Assembly: GCA_017533915.1 (NCBI GenBank)
Contig: JAFWHX010000017.1
Coordinates: 108,853 to 172,852, forward strand
DNA from: Eubacterium sp.
Lineage (GTDB): Bacteria > Bacillota > Clostridia > Peptostreptococcales > Anaerovoracaceae
Length of the DNA stretch: 64,000 nucleotides
Reading direction: 5' to 3'
The notes beneath the pieces are model-generated. The model searched no databases. It had not been told where the DNA came from and saw only the letters and a list, made by a program, of their open reading frames with translations. Positions 18,368-27,415 of the stretch are shown in pieces. How positions within the stretch are numbered: the stretch's first letter is position 1; each line of letters starts with the position of its first letter. The translations under genes and the position numbers were made by a program.

Positions 18368-19109
18368 ATATATCATACGATTAGACGATGCTTGCCAAAC
18401 CATGAATCATAACAATTGGGATCGAATTGAACGACTCTTGGATCAATATGGTATTTGTCCCATTGTTGGAGTAATACCTGATAATAAAGATCCTGATTTT
18501 TTGTGGGAATATGATTTCAGTTTTTGGGAGAAAGTTAGAACATGGCAGAAAAAAGGTTGGACTATTGCAATGCATGGTTTACACCACAAAATGTTTTATC
18601 ATGATCCTGTGGGCTATTACCAAAAATCACATAGCATTTATACTGAGTATGCAGGATTGAAATATAGTATTCAAAAGAAAATGATGTCGGAGGGTATTAC
18701 TATTCTGAGACAGAATAGAGTAAAACCAAGCGGATTCTTTGCACCAGCTCATACGTATGATTTAAACACTGTTAGAGCTTTAAAAGAATTCCCAGAGATA
18801 CAGTTTATATCTGATGGATATGCTCTCGAGGCATATAAAAAGGATGGGATGGTTTTCGTTCCATCAATATGTGATGGTCCATTCAGTTTTCCTTTTGGAG
18901 TTTTTACATACGTGTTTCATCCTAGTGTGATGAAAGAAGAAGATTTTAAAAAACTAGAGTCTTTCTTATTTAATAATAGAAATAGAATTATAAACGTAGA
19001 GAAAGCGTTATCTTGTATTCGTGATGGACAAGGTTTAATAGGTACTATTTTAGAGAATAGCATTTTCATTGTAAGATGGATTCGATACTGTTTGTTTAAA
19101 AATAGGTAA
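18360..19109 (+). CDS. DUF2334 / polysaccharide deacetylase-like protein
   Basis: The 249-residue protein has the NodB-fold outline of the DUF2334 group: YIIRLDDACQTMN near the N-terminus (metal-binding Asp pair), GWTIAMHGLHHKMFYHD (metal-binding His residues), GFFAPAHTYD, and a C-terminal HPSVM. Family members are predicted to remove acyl groups from sugars, here presumably a residue of the repeat unit in the cytosol, since no signal peptide is visible. The start overlaps the stop of the preceding gene, so expression is coupled. It forms a tight pair with the ATP-grasp gene downstream (TAATG overlap). DNA here is visibly AT-rich. Confidence 0.8.
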   Translation: MSRYIIRLDDACQTMNHNNWDRIERLLDQYGICPIVGVIPDNKDPDFLWEYDFSFWEKVRTWQKKGWTIAMHGLHHKMFYHDPVGYYQKSHSIYTEYAGLKYSIQKKMMSEGITILRQNRVKPSGFFAPAHTYDLNTVRALKEFPEIQFISDGYALEAYKKDGMVFVPSICDGPFSFPFGVFTYVFHPSVMKEEDFKKLESFLFNNRNRIINVEKALSCIRDGQGLIGTILENSIFIVRWIRYCLFKNR

Positions 19110-20263
19110 TGATGAATAAAGTAATACTAATAGGCGGAAATCATCATAATGGTCTTGGATTGGTTCGTTCTTTTGGAATAAACCATATTTATCCATATGG
19201 CATTATTATTGGTGAGGGTTCAAAGAATAGCTTTGTGCGTTACTCGAAGTTTTGGAAAAAAACATGGGCGTTAGATGATAAAGACAAAATCGTTGATTTT
19301 CTTCTTAATACATTTGGGAATGAAAAAGAAAGACCAGTTATCATTCCGTGGTCGGATACAGCTGCCGAAGTTATAGATGAAAATATAAATAAACTTAATA
19401 GTAGTTTTATAGTACCATCTATTAATGGGGAACAAAGTTCTATTGTGCAATTAATGGATAAAAGTAAACAGGTTGACTTTGCAAATAAGTTTGGAATCCC
19501 TATGGCAAATAGCTATGTTGTAGAACTCCCATGCCATAACCTGCCAGAGGGCATTCATTACCCATGCATCATAAAACCTGTTGTTAGTACTGAAGGGCTC
19601 AAAACTGATATAAGAGTGTTCAACAATCAGGCAGAACTTCTGGATTATTTTTCTAGACTAACAGAAATTGGCTATAAAAGGATCCTTGTTCAAGATTTCA
19701 TCAATTATGACTATGAGGTTGGATTTATTGGTTCTTGCTCTTCGAATCCTGCCTATTTGATAAATAAAAAAGTTAGAATTTGGCCAAGAGTAGGCGGGTC
19801 GAATTCTTTTGTTCAAAGGGATAACAACATTTTAGTTCAAGATATGTGCAACACTATACTTAATGCATTAATTAGCATAGGCTATTCTGGTATGTTTGAT
19901 GTAGAGTTGCTATGTCTACAGGACAAAGTATATTTAAACGAAATAAATTGGAGAAGTTCAGGGAATTCATTTTTTAGTCTTGGTAGTGAAGTGTTTTATG
20001 CGGTGATTTGGTACTATAGTGTGATTGGTTATGAAGTTCCTAACGGCATGAAGAGAACAAATGAGGATGAATCATTTTATGCTATGAATGAGTCTACGGA
20101 TTTACGACATGTCATTTATGGTAATCTTTCTGTTTTTCAATGGAATAGAGATCGTAAGCGCTGTAAATGCTTTGCTCTTTGGTATTGGAACGATTTAAAG
20201 CCTACAATTATTCAATATTGTCATTTGTTTTATTCTATGATAAGACATAGAAAAAATCATTGA
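19109..20263 (+). CDS. ATP-grasp ligase
   Basis: This 384-residue protein shows the ATP-grasp layout: an N-terminal Rossmann-like domain (VILIGGNHHNGLGLVRS), the ATP-binding core (CIIKPVVSTEGLKTD; RILVQDFINYDYEVGFIG) and the metal site region GMFDVELLCLQDKVYLNEINWRSSGN. Such proteins form amide or ester links between a carboxylate and a nucleophile through an acyl phosphate. In a capsule operon it could attach an amino acid or carboxylic acid to a sugar, or build an acyl donor; this is inference. ATG at 19109 overlaps the preceding stop; an ATG at 19112 is equally possible. Confidence 0.82.
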   Translation: MMNKVILIGGNHHNGLGLVRSFGINHIYPYGIIIGEGSKNSFVRYSKFWKKTWALDDKDKIVDFLLNTFGNEKERPVIIPWSDTAAEVIDENINKLNSSFIVPSINGEQSSIVQLMDKSKQVDFANKFGIPMANSYVVELPCHNLPEGIHYPCIIKPVVSTEGLKTDIRVFNNQAELLDYFSRLTEIGYKRILVQDFINYDYEVGFIGSCSSNPAYLINKKVRIWPRVGGSNSFVQRDNNILVQDMCNTILNALISIGYSGMFDVELLCLQDKVYLNEINWRSSGNSFFSLGSEVFYAVIWYYSVIGYEVPNGMKRTNEDESFYAMNESTDLRHVIYGNLSVFQWNRDRKRCKCFALWYWNDLKPTIIQYCHLFYSMIRHRKNH

Positions 20264-20280
20264 TTTATGAGGAGGATGTA

Positions 20281-21438
20281 TTGGCGGTTTTTTACGTGGC
20301 TGATTGTGGTTATGAAAATAAGGAGAACATAAGACAAACTTCAGTTTCAGGAACTAATAAAGCAAAATATCTGGCAAATTTGTTAAACAACACAGGTATT
20401 ATTTGGAATAGTATTTGTGTATCTATTTCAAAAAAAGGAAATCATGGATGGAAAACTATTTATAGTAGAGGTGATTATGGAGAAAACGTAATCATTGGCC
20501 CAGCTATTAAATACAAATCATCTATAGGTAAAATGATTGCTAAAGTGTTTCAAAGACTGTGGTTGTTATATTTTTACGTTTCTGGTATTAACTCAGGAGA
20601 TACAGTCATAGAATATCATGCACTGTATAAATTGATTCCAACATTTATACTATGCAAATTGAAAAAGGTAACATTAATTCTTGAGTTAGAAGAGGTTTTT
20701 GGAGTTGTTTCGCCAGATATGGATTTCCTTAAGAAATGGTTTGAGTTAAAAGTAATTCAACTGGCAGATGGCTATATTGTTCCTAATCCAACACTGTATG
20801 ACTATGTAAATGACAAAACAAAACCATATTGTGTCATAGAAGGGCGTATCACACCTGAGAAGCAAGTTGCAGAACCGGCAAATGATGGGAAAATACATCT
20901 GATCTATGCCGGAATCATCAATCCGGATAAGGGCGCTGGAATGATTTTGGATATTGCCAGATATCTGGATTCAAATTATATCATTCATATAATTGGTTAT
21001 GGGGAAAAAGATGATATAGACAGATTAGTGAAAGATATTGAATCTTATAACAACGATTGTGTATCTTCAGCAGCAGTAGTCTATGATGGATTAAAAACAG
21101 GCACCGATTATAATATATACCTGCAGAAATGTCATATTGGATTATGTCCACAAATAGTAAAGGATGATTACAATAATGCATCTTTTCCTTCTAAAATAGC
21201 ATCATATCTTTCTAATGGATTAAGAGTTGTGGCAACATGTTCTGATGCCATCGAGAATAGTAGGCTTAGAGATCTGATAGTTACTGCTCCGTATGATCCT
21301 GAAAGTATTGCAGATGCAATAACAAAGATAGATCTTCATAAGGCGCTGCCAATAAATGAAACGTTATTATCATTAAAACAGAAACAAGAAAGAGATATTA
21401 ATGATTTAATTCGAAATGTCAGCGAAAGGAAGAATTGA
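20281..21438 (+). CDS. Glycosyltransferase, GT4-like, TTG start
   Basis: The 385-residue protein has a recognisable GT-B donor half: YAGIINPDKGAGMILDIARYL, HIIGYGEKDDIDRL, GLCPQIVKDDYNNASFPSKIASYLSNGLRVVAT. The N-terminal half is divergent. The start is the TTG at 20281, with GAGGAGG 6 bases upstream; an earlier TTG at 20260 inside the previous gene lacks a site. AT-rich, like its neighbours. It sits 17 bases after the ATP-grasp gene. Sugar unknown. Confidence 0.82.
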   Translation: MAVFYVADCGYENKENIRQTSVSGTNKAKYLANLLNNTGIIWNSICVSISKKGNHGWKTIYSRGDYGENVIIGPAIKYKSSIGKMIAKVFQRLWLLYFYVSGINSGDTVIEYHALYKLIPTFILCKLKKVTLILELEEVFGVVSPDMDFLKKWFELKVIQLADGYIVPNPTLYDYVNDKTKPYCVIEGRITPEKQVAEPANDGKIHLIYAGIINPDKGAGMILDIARYLDSNYIIHIIGYGEKDDIDRLVKDIESYNNDCVSSAAVVYDGLKTGTDYNIYLQKCHIGLCPQIVKDDYNNASFPSKIASYLSNGLRVVATCSDAIENSRLRDLIVTAPYDPESIADAITKIDLHKALPINETLLSLKQKQERDINDLIRNVSERKN

Positions 21439-21442
21439 AAGA

Positions 21443-22456
21443 ATGAGTCAACAATTCGATATACCTGTTGCTTTGATCCTGTTTCGAAGAATAGATACTT
21501 TAGACAGTATTATTGCAAGGCTCAGACAAGTTAATCCTCAGAAAGTATATTTACTATCTGATCAGGGTAGAACAGAAGAAGAAAGAGAACAAGTCAAAAA
21601 AGTAAGAGAATATGTACTTGCTCTAATTGATTGGGATTGTGAAGTAGTAAAATACTTTGCCGGGGAGAATAGAGGAGTATATAAAAATATAGCGTTAGGG
21701 GCAAAATGGGTATTTGAGAGAGAAGAGTCAGCTATTTTTCTGGAAGATGATAATCTTCCGGAAACGACTTTTTTTGATTATTGTAAAGAGATGTTGGAGA
21801 AGTATAAAACTGACAGCAGAGTTTTATGGGTTTGTGGAACTAACTATTTAGGTAGTTATGTACCAGAAGACGATGCATCTTATGTTTTTACCAGGCAATT
21901 GTTACCTTGTGGATGGGCATCATGGTCAGATAAATTTCTGAAATACTATGACTTTAATCTCGATACTCTAAATGCAGTCAATGCAAAACGAGTCAGGCAA
22001 AGCTTTATCGATAAAAGGTTATTTACTCAATTGATGGATTGGGTATTGATGGAAAAAAGCCGGTATGAAAAACAAGGCAACTATTTCTCGTGGGATTATC
22101 ACATGGCTTGGTCGGTGCGAGTACATTCCATGTTTGGAATATCACCAGCAAAGAACCAAATAAAGAACATAGGCGTTGATAGCCTCTCTGAACATGGGGG
22201 GAGTAGTCTTGATATGGAAATGACAAAGCGCTTTTGTGGAATGGATTCATCACCGTTGACATTTCCGTTAAAGCATCCACAAACAGTGCTGCAGGATCAT
22301 GAATATGAAAAGAGAGTTGAAAAAATCATTTTATTACCATTTGAGTCGAGATTTAGGGGAAACGTAAGTAAATCTATACATAAACTGCTCAAAATTCCAA
22401 GAGAAGAAAATTGGAAGAAATACATAAAAGAGCACTTTTTTAGAGGCAATAAATGA
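21443..22456 (+). CDS. Glycosyltransferase, GT-A fold (GT2-like)
   Basis: The 337-residue protein begins IPVALILFRRIDTLDSIIARL and has the nucleotide-sugar DxD-type motif AIFLEDDNLPE, followed by CGWASWSDKF, typical of a group of GT-A transferases in O-antigen and capsule loci. The ATG at 21443 is chosen; an upstream in-frame GTG-like start would overlap the previous gene. It overlaps the next gene through ATGA. Confidence 0.85.
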   Translation: MSQQFDIPVALILFRRIDTLDSIIARLRQVNPQKVYLLSDQGRTEEEREQVKKVREYVLALIDWDCEVVKYFAGENRGVYKNIALGAKWVFEREESAIFLEDDNLPETTFFDYCKEMLEKYKTDSRVLWVCGTNYLGSYVPEDDASYVFTRQLLPCGWASWSDKFLKYYDFNLDTLNAVNAKRVRQSFIDKRLFTQLMDWVLMEKSRYEKQGNYFSWDYHMAWSVRVHSMFGISPAKNQIKNIGVDSLSEHGGSSLDMEMTKRFCGMDSSPLTFPLKHPQTVLQDHEYEKRVEKIILLPFESRFRGNVSKSIHKLLKIPREENWKKYIKEHFFRGNK

Positions 22457-23709
22457 TATTAAACATTAGACGATTCACGGAATACTGGGTAATAATATGT
22501 GCATTAGCAATAAGTGGAAGTGCCATAAGTACAACAAAGTACTCGAACTGGACCATACCATTATTGCTGATTACTTTTGCTTTGTTGTTGCTTCTTAAAC
22601 CAAAGCAAAAGATGGGTTTATATAAGATAAGTATTTGTGGGGCTTGGCTGTTAATCGGGATGATCTCAACTCTTGCAAATGTATCATCAGAAAATGTAAA
22701 CGCATACATTCATATGACATTAGTGCTCGTCGACGCTATTCTGATTTCGCAAAGATGTCCATTGAATGAAATGATCTCCAAGTTTATTAAAGTAATGAGA
22801 GTCATAACGGTAATAGCAATAGTAATGTTTGTTATAACCGTAATATTGGGGATAAACCCACCACTTCCTGAATTGAATAATTTTAACGGCGTTGTTTATC
22901 AAACTGGTATTATCTGGAATAGATATAGGTATACATCTATTTATTCTCCAAGAATAATCAGTATTTTCTGGGAGCCAGGATTGTATGCATCTTATTTGTG
23001 TATATCACTGTTCTTCGAGTTTCTTGATCGTAAAATTTACAATTTAAAAGATATAGTGCTGTTTATCATAGCATTATTATTAACGCAGTCTGCTGCAGGA
23101 TATTTGCTTTTATGTATAGTCCTGTTTATTCCGGTATTAAACTATAGAGGGAAATGGAAGAAACTCTTAGTTGTATTATTGGGTTTTATGACTGTCTTTA
23201 CGGCCTTTTTCTCAGGGAATGTTTACACTGCTCTTATTTCAAGCAATATCGGCGTGCTTCAAAAATTTGACTTAAGTGAAGGAACAGGAGCGAGTAGGAT
23301 TCTATCATTACAGGCAAATCTTGCAATTCTGGCTGATAGTCCTTTGGTTGGACATGGGCTTGCAGGTGCAAGCAATCTGTATTCAGAAAAGATGATATTT
23401 TTCGATCGAGCTGCACAAACATCGACATCATTTTTCTACATGGCAGCTTTTGGGGTTTTAGGAGCGTATTACACTTTGATATTTATTGTCTCTATACTCA
23501 ATTTATTCAGGAAAAAAATGATTACAGGTTTTAGTGCTATTGTAATAGAAGTGATAGTCTTGTTGATCATCAATAAAGAGCCACATACACTTTTCCTGTT
23601 TACTTATGCTTCGTGGTGTTACTTATTGAACAGCTTTCAGAAGCGCGATCATAGTGTACCGTCAGGATCGGGATCATCTAAAAATGTTTATGAAACAAAG
23701 CTAGTTTAA
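22453..23709 (+). CDS. wzy: Wzy-type polysaccharide polymerase
   Basis: A 418-residue integral membrane protein with about ten to twelve hydrophobic segments and a large external loop (about residues 130-180, PPLPELNNFNGVVYQ... WEPGLYASYL). Its layout and place beside a Wzx flippase fit the O-antigen/capsule polymerase that joins repeat units at the outer face of the membrane. Sequence conservation of Wzy is low, so the call rests on topology and context. Start overlaps the previous stop (ATGA). Confidence 0.8.
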   Translation: MILNIRRFTEYWVIICALAISGSAISTTKYSNWTIPLLLITFALLLLLKPKQKMGLYKISICGAWLLIGMISTLANVSSENVNAYIHMTLVLVDAILISQRCPLNEMISKFIKVMRVITVIAIVMFVITVILGINPPLPELNNFNGVVYQTGIIWNRYRYTSIYSPRIISIFWEPGLYASYLCISLFFEFLDRKIYNLKDIVLFIIALLLTQSAAGYLLLCIVLFIPVLNYRGKWKKLLVVLLGFMTVFTAFFSGNVYTALISSNIGVLQKFDLSEGTGASRILSLQANLAILADSPLVGHGLAGASNLYSEKMIFFDRAAQTSTSFFYMAAFGVLGAYYTLIFIVSILNLFRKKMITGFSAIVIEVIVLLIINKEPHTLFLFTYASWCYLLNSFQKRDHSVPSGSGSSKNVYETKLV

Positions 23710-23725
23710 TAGGAATTCGAACAGT

Positions 23726-25186
23726 ATGAGCTGGATGAATAGAATTGCTAATAGAATTGAATCAATTCCACTTGGTGCGCGGTCTGCTTTTGTTTATACA
23801 ACAGCTACGGTGTTTTCGCGTGGGCTTGCTATTATTACAATTCCTATTTTCACTAGAATGATGTCGACCGAACAGATAGGAATCGTGAATCTATATAATT
23901 CATGGCATGGACTGATCAGTGTTATAGCAACTCTTTCATTAACATCTGGCGGCTTTGCGGTAGCGATGAAAGAATATGAAGGGAAAAGAGATGAATATGT
24001 TTCATCAGTACAGACATTAACTTCATTAGTCGCGTTAATCATCGCTGCCACATATTTTGCTGCGCCGTTATTCTGGGATAATATTATTGGACTCCCCACG
24101 TCATTAATAATGCTGATGTTATTTGGCTTATTTGTTGAACCGGCACGTGATTTCTGGATGTCAAAACAAAGATATGAATATAAATATGTTTTGCCAGGAT
24201 TGATAAGTATTCTGTCTGCATTAGCTGCTTCTGTATTATCAGTCGTAGTTGTTCTGAAAATGGCTGATAAAGGTGCAGATAATCTTGCCGAAGGACGTTT
24301 ATTTGCTAACTATTTTGTATTGTTTGGAGTCGCTTTCATAATATGGATATATCAGTTCTTAAAGGGAAAAACATTTATAAATATAGATTATTGGAAACTA
24401 TCTTTAAGATTAAGTATACCGCTGATCGGTTATCAAGTAGCAGCGCAAATACTCAGTGTATCTGATCGATTGATGATCGATAAGATAGTTGATAAAAGCG
24501 CAGTAGGAATATATGGAACATTATATGCGGTCAGCTCCATTTCTCTATTAGTCTGGAATGCAATCAATGCTTCGTTTGTACCTTATCTGTTTCAGAACAT
24601 TGAAAAAGAAGAACATAAAATAAAAGAAATATCATTTGGACTGCTGGAAGCTTATGCGATCGTAGCAGTGGTGTTGACTTTTATAGCGCCTGAGATAGTT
24701 AAAGTATTAGCAACAGAAGAATACTATAATGCAATATATATTATGCCGCCTATCTCTGCGGGGATCTTCTTTACATCAGTTGCCCATATGTATTCTAATA
24801 TTCTTGTATACTATAAGCGAACAGAATATGTCATGTACGGAGCAGTTATTGCTGCAGTTTTGAACGTGATCTTAAATGCTGTCTTTATTCCAATGTATGG
24901 CTATTATGCAGCTGCATACACCACACTGGTCGGATATATCATAATGGCATTATTAGAAGCGGTTTGGGCGGTAAGGATTCACAGAAATGTAACCGGCAGT
25001 AGTGAGAGTATTTATGATGATAAGAAAATAGTACTATTATCTGTTGGAACGATTGTAATATCATTGTCAGGTATTATCTGGTATCAAAATGATATATTGA
25101 GATACACAATTACAGTTATATTTGCTATTGCTTTATATACTTTCGTCAGAAAAATGTTGAAAGACAGGAAAAATAGAGATGCTTAA
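23726..25186 (+). CDS. wzx: Wzx-type flippase (polysaccharide transport family)
   Basis: The 486-residue protein has about 12-14 membrane helices and the MOP/PST-family start, with FVYTTATVFSRGLAIITIPI in the first helix. It should move the lipid-linked repeat unit across the membrane. It follows wzy by 16 bases. The downstream gap to the branching transferase (25187-25254) holds no terminator. Confidence 0.88.
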   Translation: MSWMNRIANRIESIPLGARSAFVYTTATVFSRGLAIITIPIFTRMMSTEQIGIVNLYNSWHGLISVIATLSLTSGGFAVAMKEYEGKRDEYVSSVQTLTSLVALIIAATYFAAPLFWDNIIGLPTSLIMLMLFGLFVEPARDFWMSKQRYEYKYVLPGLISILSALAASVLSVVVVLKMADKGADNLAEGRLFANYFVLFGVAFIIWIYQFLKGKTFINIDYWKLSLRLSIPLIGYQVAAQILSVSDRLMIDKIVDKSAVGIYGTLYAVSSISLLVWNAINASFVPYLFQNIEKEEHKIKEISFGLLEAYAIVAVVLTFIAPEIVKVLATEEYYNAIYIMPPISAGIFFTSVAHMYSNILVYYKRTEYVMYGAVIAAVLNVILNAVFIPMYGYYAAAYTTLVGYIIMALLEAVWAVRIHRNVTGSSESIYDDKKIVLLSVGTIVISLSGIIWYQNDILRYTITVIFAIALYTFVRKMLKDRKNRDA

Positions 25187-25254
25187 ACTGCATACTATTC
25201 TTATCGTTCAATTGACAAGTATTGTACTAATGGATCAAGAAAGAAATATCATTT

Positions 25255-26226
25255 ATGAAAAAAATAGCATTCTTAGTTATGGCTCATAAAAATGCTGATC
25301 AAGTGAAACGCTTGATAGACAGATTATTATCAGATGACAGGGTAGAGGTTTTTTTGCATTTTGATAAAAAGTATACTGGCGATCTGTCTGAACTCATGAA
25401 TGATGACAGGATCCATTTCCTGGCTGAGAGACTTTCAGGTCATTTATATGGTCAGTCTCTTGTTGAAATAGAAAACAGACTTTTAACTGATGCTTTATGT
25501 TTTTCAAAAACTCATACACATTTGTATTATTATTGTTTGTTATCAGGGCAAGATTACTTGCTGAAGCCTATTACGGATATTGTTGACGAATTATTAGAAA
25601 CATACCCAAAGCCATATATTGATTGTACACCGCGATCAGATAATAACTGGCTTTCCAGAAGAGAAAGATTCAGTACCTGGTATGTTAAATGTAATGACAA
25701 TGTTTTAGTATATTCAAATGTTACGAAATTTGGTATTGTCAGGAAAATAATAAAAGCACCTTTTTATTTCGTGAATATCCTTACATGGCCGTTTATGAAT
25801 ATTACGAAAAAGCTTAAGGCAAATAACATGGAATTATATGGTGGAGGTCAGTGGTGGATATTACCGGATGATATAGTTGAGTATCTCGTCAATCAATATG
25901 TAACGAAAACGGATCATTATAAAGCGGCTAAATCGATCAATGGACCAGATGAGACTTATTATCAGACTATGATTATGAATTCGGATTACAGAGGACGAAT
26001 TGATGTAAACAGACCAGACATGGTCAAGCAGAACAGTAAAACGTTTCCTTACTTTAAGGCTGAAGGCAGACCAGTTACGGGCCATCCGTATGTATTCACA
26101 TATGACAATATTGATTTTCTATCTGATTTATCACAAATAGGTTATTTTTTTGCAAGAAAATTTGATGCTGCGATCGATAGTACAGTCCTTGATTTGATAG
26201 ATAAAGAATTACTCGGTATACAGTGA
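25255..26226 (+). CDS. Core-2/I-branching-type glycosyltransferase (GT14-like)
   Basis: The 323-residue protein opens with KIAFLVMAHKNADQVKRLI and HFDKKY, and later YYCLLSGQDYLLKP and GGQWWILPDD, matching the bacterial group related to eukaryotic beta-1,6-GlcNAc branching enzymes. It probably adds a GlcNAc or xylose-like residue. No clear ribosome site (the upstream sequence is AAGAAAGAAATATC). It ends the AT-rich core; the next gene returns to the window's usual base use. Confidence 0.82.
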   Translation: MKKIAFLVMAHKNADQVKRLIDRLLSDDRVEVFLHFDKKYTGDLSELMNDDRIHFLAERLSGHLYGQSLVEIENRLLTDALCFSKTHTHLYYYCLLSGQDYLLKPITDIVDELLETYPKPYIDCTPRSDNNWLSRRERFSTWYVKCNDNVLVYSNVTKFGIVRKIIKAPFYFVNILTWPFMNITKKLKANNMELYGGGQWWILPDDIVEYLVNQYVTKTDHYKAAKSINGPDETYYQTMIMNSDYRGRIDVNRPDMVKQNSKTFPYFKAEGRPVTGHPYVFTYDNIDFLSDLSQIGYFFARKFDAAIDSTVLDLIDKELLGIQ

Positions 26227-26344
26227 TTAGAGACGATATTCACAAAAAACATCGGATCATAATTAAACATGATATAATAAACATTGCCAAAATGGATAAG
26301 ATACTGCTTTTGAAATAAAATACATTTCTGGAGGATTCTATAGT

Positions 26345-27406
26345 ATGTCTGCATTTACCAACAAAACTTTGATGATAACTGGAGGTACAGGCTCTTTCGG
26401 CTCAACCGTGCTGAAGCGCTTTCTGACTTCTGACATCGGCGAGATAAGGATCTTTTCTCGTGATGAAAAGAAACAGGATGACATGAGACATGACTTGCAG
26501 GCAAAATGTACCGAGCATGCTCGAAAAGTGAAATTCTACATCGGGGATGTCCGTGACTACAGATCTGTTCAGGATGCCATGCATGGAGTGGATTATATAT
26601 TCCATGCAGCAGCACTTAAACAGGTTCCATCGTGTGAGTTTTTCCCGATGCAGGCGGTGAAGACAAACGTAGAAGGGACAGATAACGTGCTACATGCTGC
26701 GATAGAAGCAGGCGTTAAAAAAGTAGTGTGCCTGTCAACGGATAAGGCGGCATATCCTATCAATGCCATGGGGATAAGCAAGGCTATGATGGAACATGTC
26801 ATAACAGCAAATGCACGACTTGCAGCAGAAAAAAGCGAAACGATGATATGCTGTACCAGATACGGAAATGTCATGTGTTCAAGAGGATCCGTGATTCCAC
26901 TGTTTATAGAGCAGATAAAAACAGGTGATGCGATTACTATTACAAATCCCAATATGACACGGTTTCTTATGAACCTTGAGGAAGCAGTAGACCTCGTCAA
27001 GTTCGCTTTTGAGCATGCAAACCCTGGAGACTTGTTTATCCAGAAAGCTGACGCGTCAACGATAGGCGATCTTGCGAAGGCAGTACAGACTTTGTTCGGG
27101 GATACAGGAACCAGTATCATCGGAACGCGACATGGTGAGAAACTGTATGAGACACTGATGACAAGAGAAGAGCGCCTGAGATCCGAGGACATGGGCAACT
27201 ATTTCCGCGTATCTGCGGATACGCGTGACCTTAACTATGACAAGTTCTTTGTGGACGGCGAAGTCAAGACCATGGCGGAAGAAGCATACACAAGTGACAA
27301 TACGCACAGGCTCGATGTAGAAGGTACGATCAAAAAGATACTTACGACAGACTATGTAAGAGAACAGTGTGAGAAACAGGGAATAGATTACAGTAAATAC
27401 CTATAG
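26345..27406 (+). CDS. capE: UDP-GlcNAc 4,6-dehydratase / 5-epimerase (CapE/FnlA)
   Basis: This 353-residue SDR enzyme makes the first step to UDP-N-acetyl-L-fucosamine. It has the nucleotide loop GGTGSFGSTVLKRF, FSRDEKKQDDMRH, the FHAAALKQVPSCE active-site region and AMGISKAMME, where the usual SDR tyrosine is a methionine, as in CapE. AGGAGG lies 9 bases before the start codon region. First of three consecutive pathway genes. Confidence 0.93.
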   Translation: MSAFTNKTLMITGGTGSFGSTVLKRFLTSDIGEIRIFSRDEKKQDDMRHDLQAKCTEHARKVKFYIGDVRDYRSVQDAMHGVDYIFHAAALKQVPSCEFFPMQAVKTNVEGTDNVLHAAIEAGVKKVVCLSTDKAAYPINAMGISKAMMEHVITANARLAAEKSETMICCTRYGNVMCSRGSVIPLFIEQIKTGDAITITNPNMTRFLMNLEEAVDLVKFAFEHANPGDLFIQKADASTIGDLAKAVQTLFGDTGTSIIGTRHGEKLYETLMTREERLRSEDMGNYFRVSADTRDLNYDKFFVDGEVKTMAEEAYTSDNTHRLDVEGTIKKILTTDYVREQCEKQGIDYSKYL

Positions 27407-27415
27407 GAGACGGTA

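Noticed and set aside
26593-27198. 201-codon minus-strand frame opposite capE
   Set aside because: Shadow of the CapE coding sequence with serine-rich, low-complexity translation.
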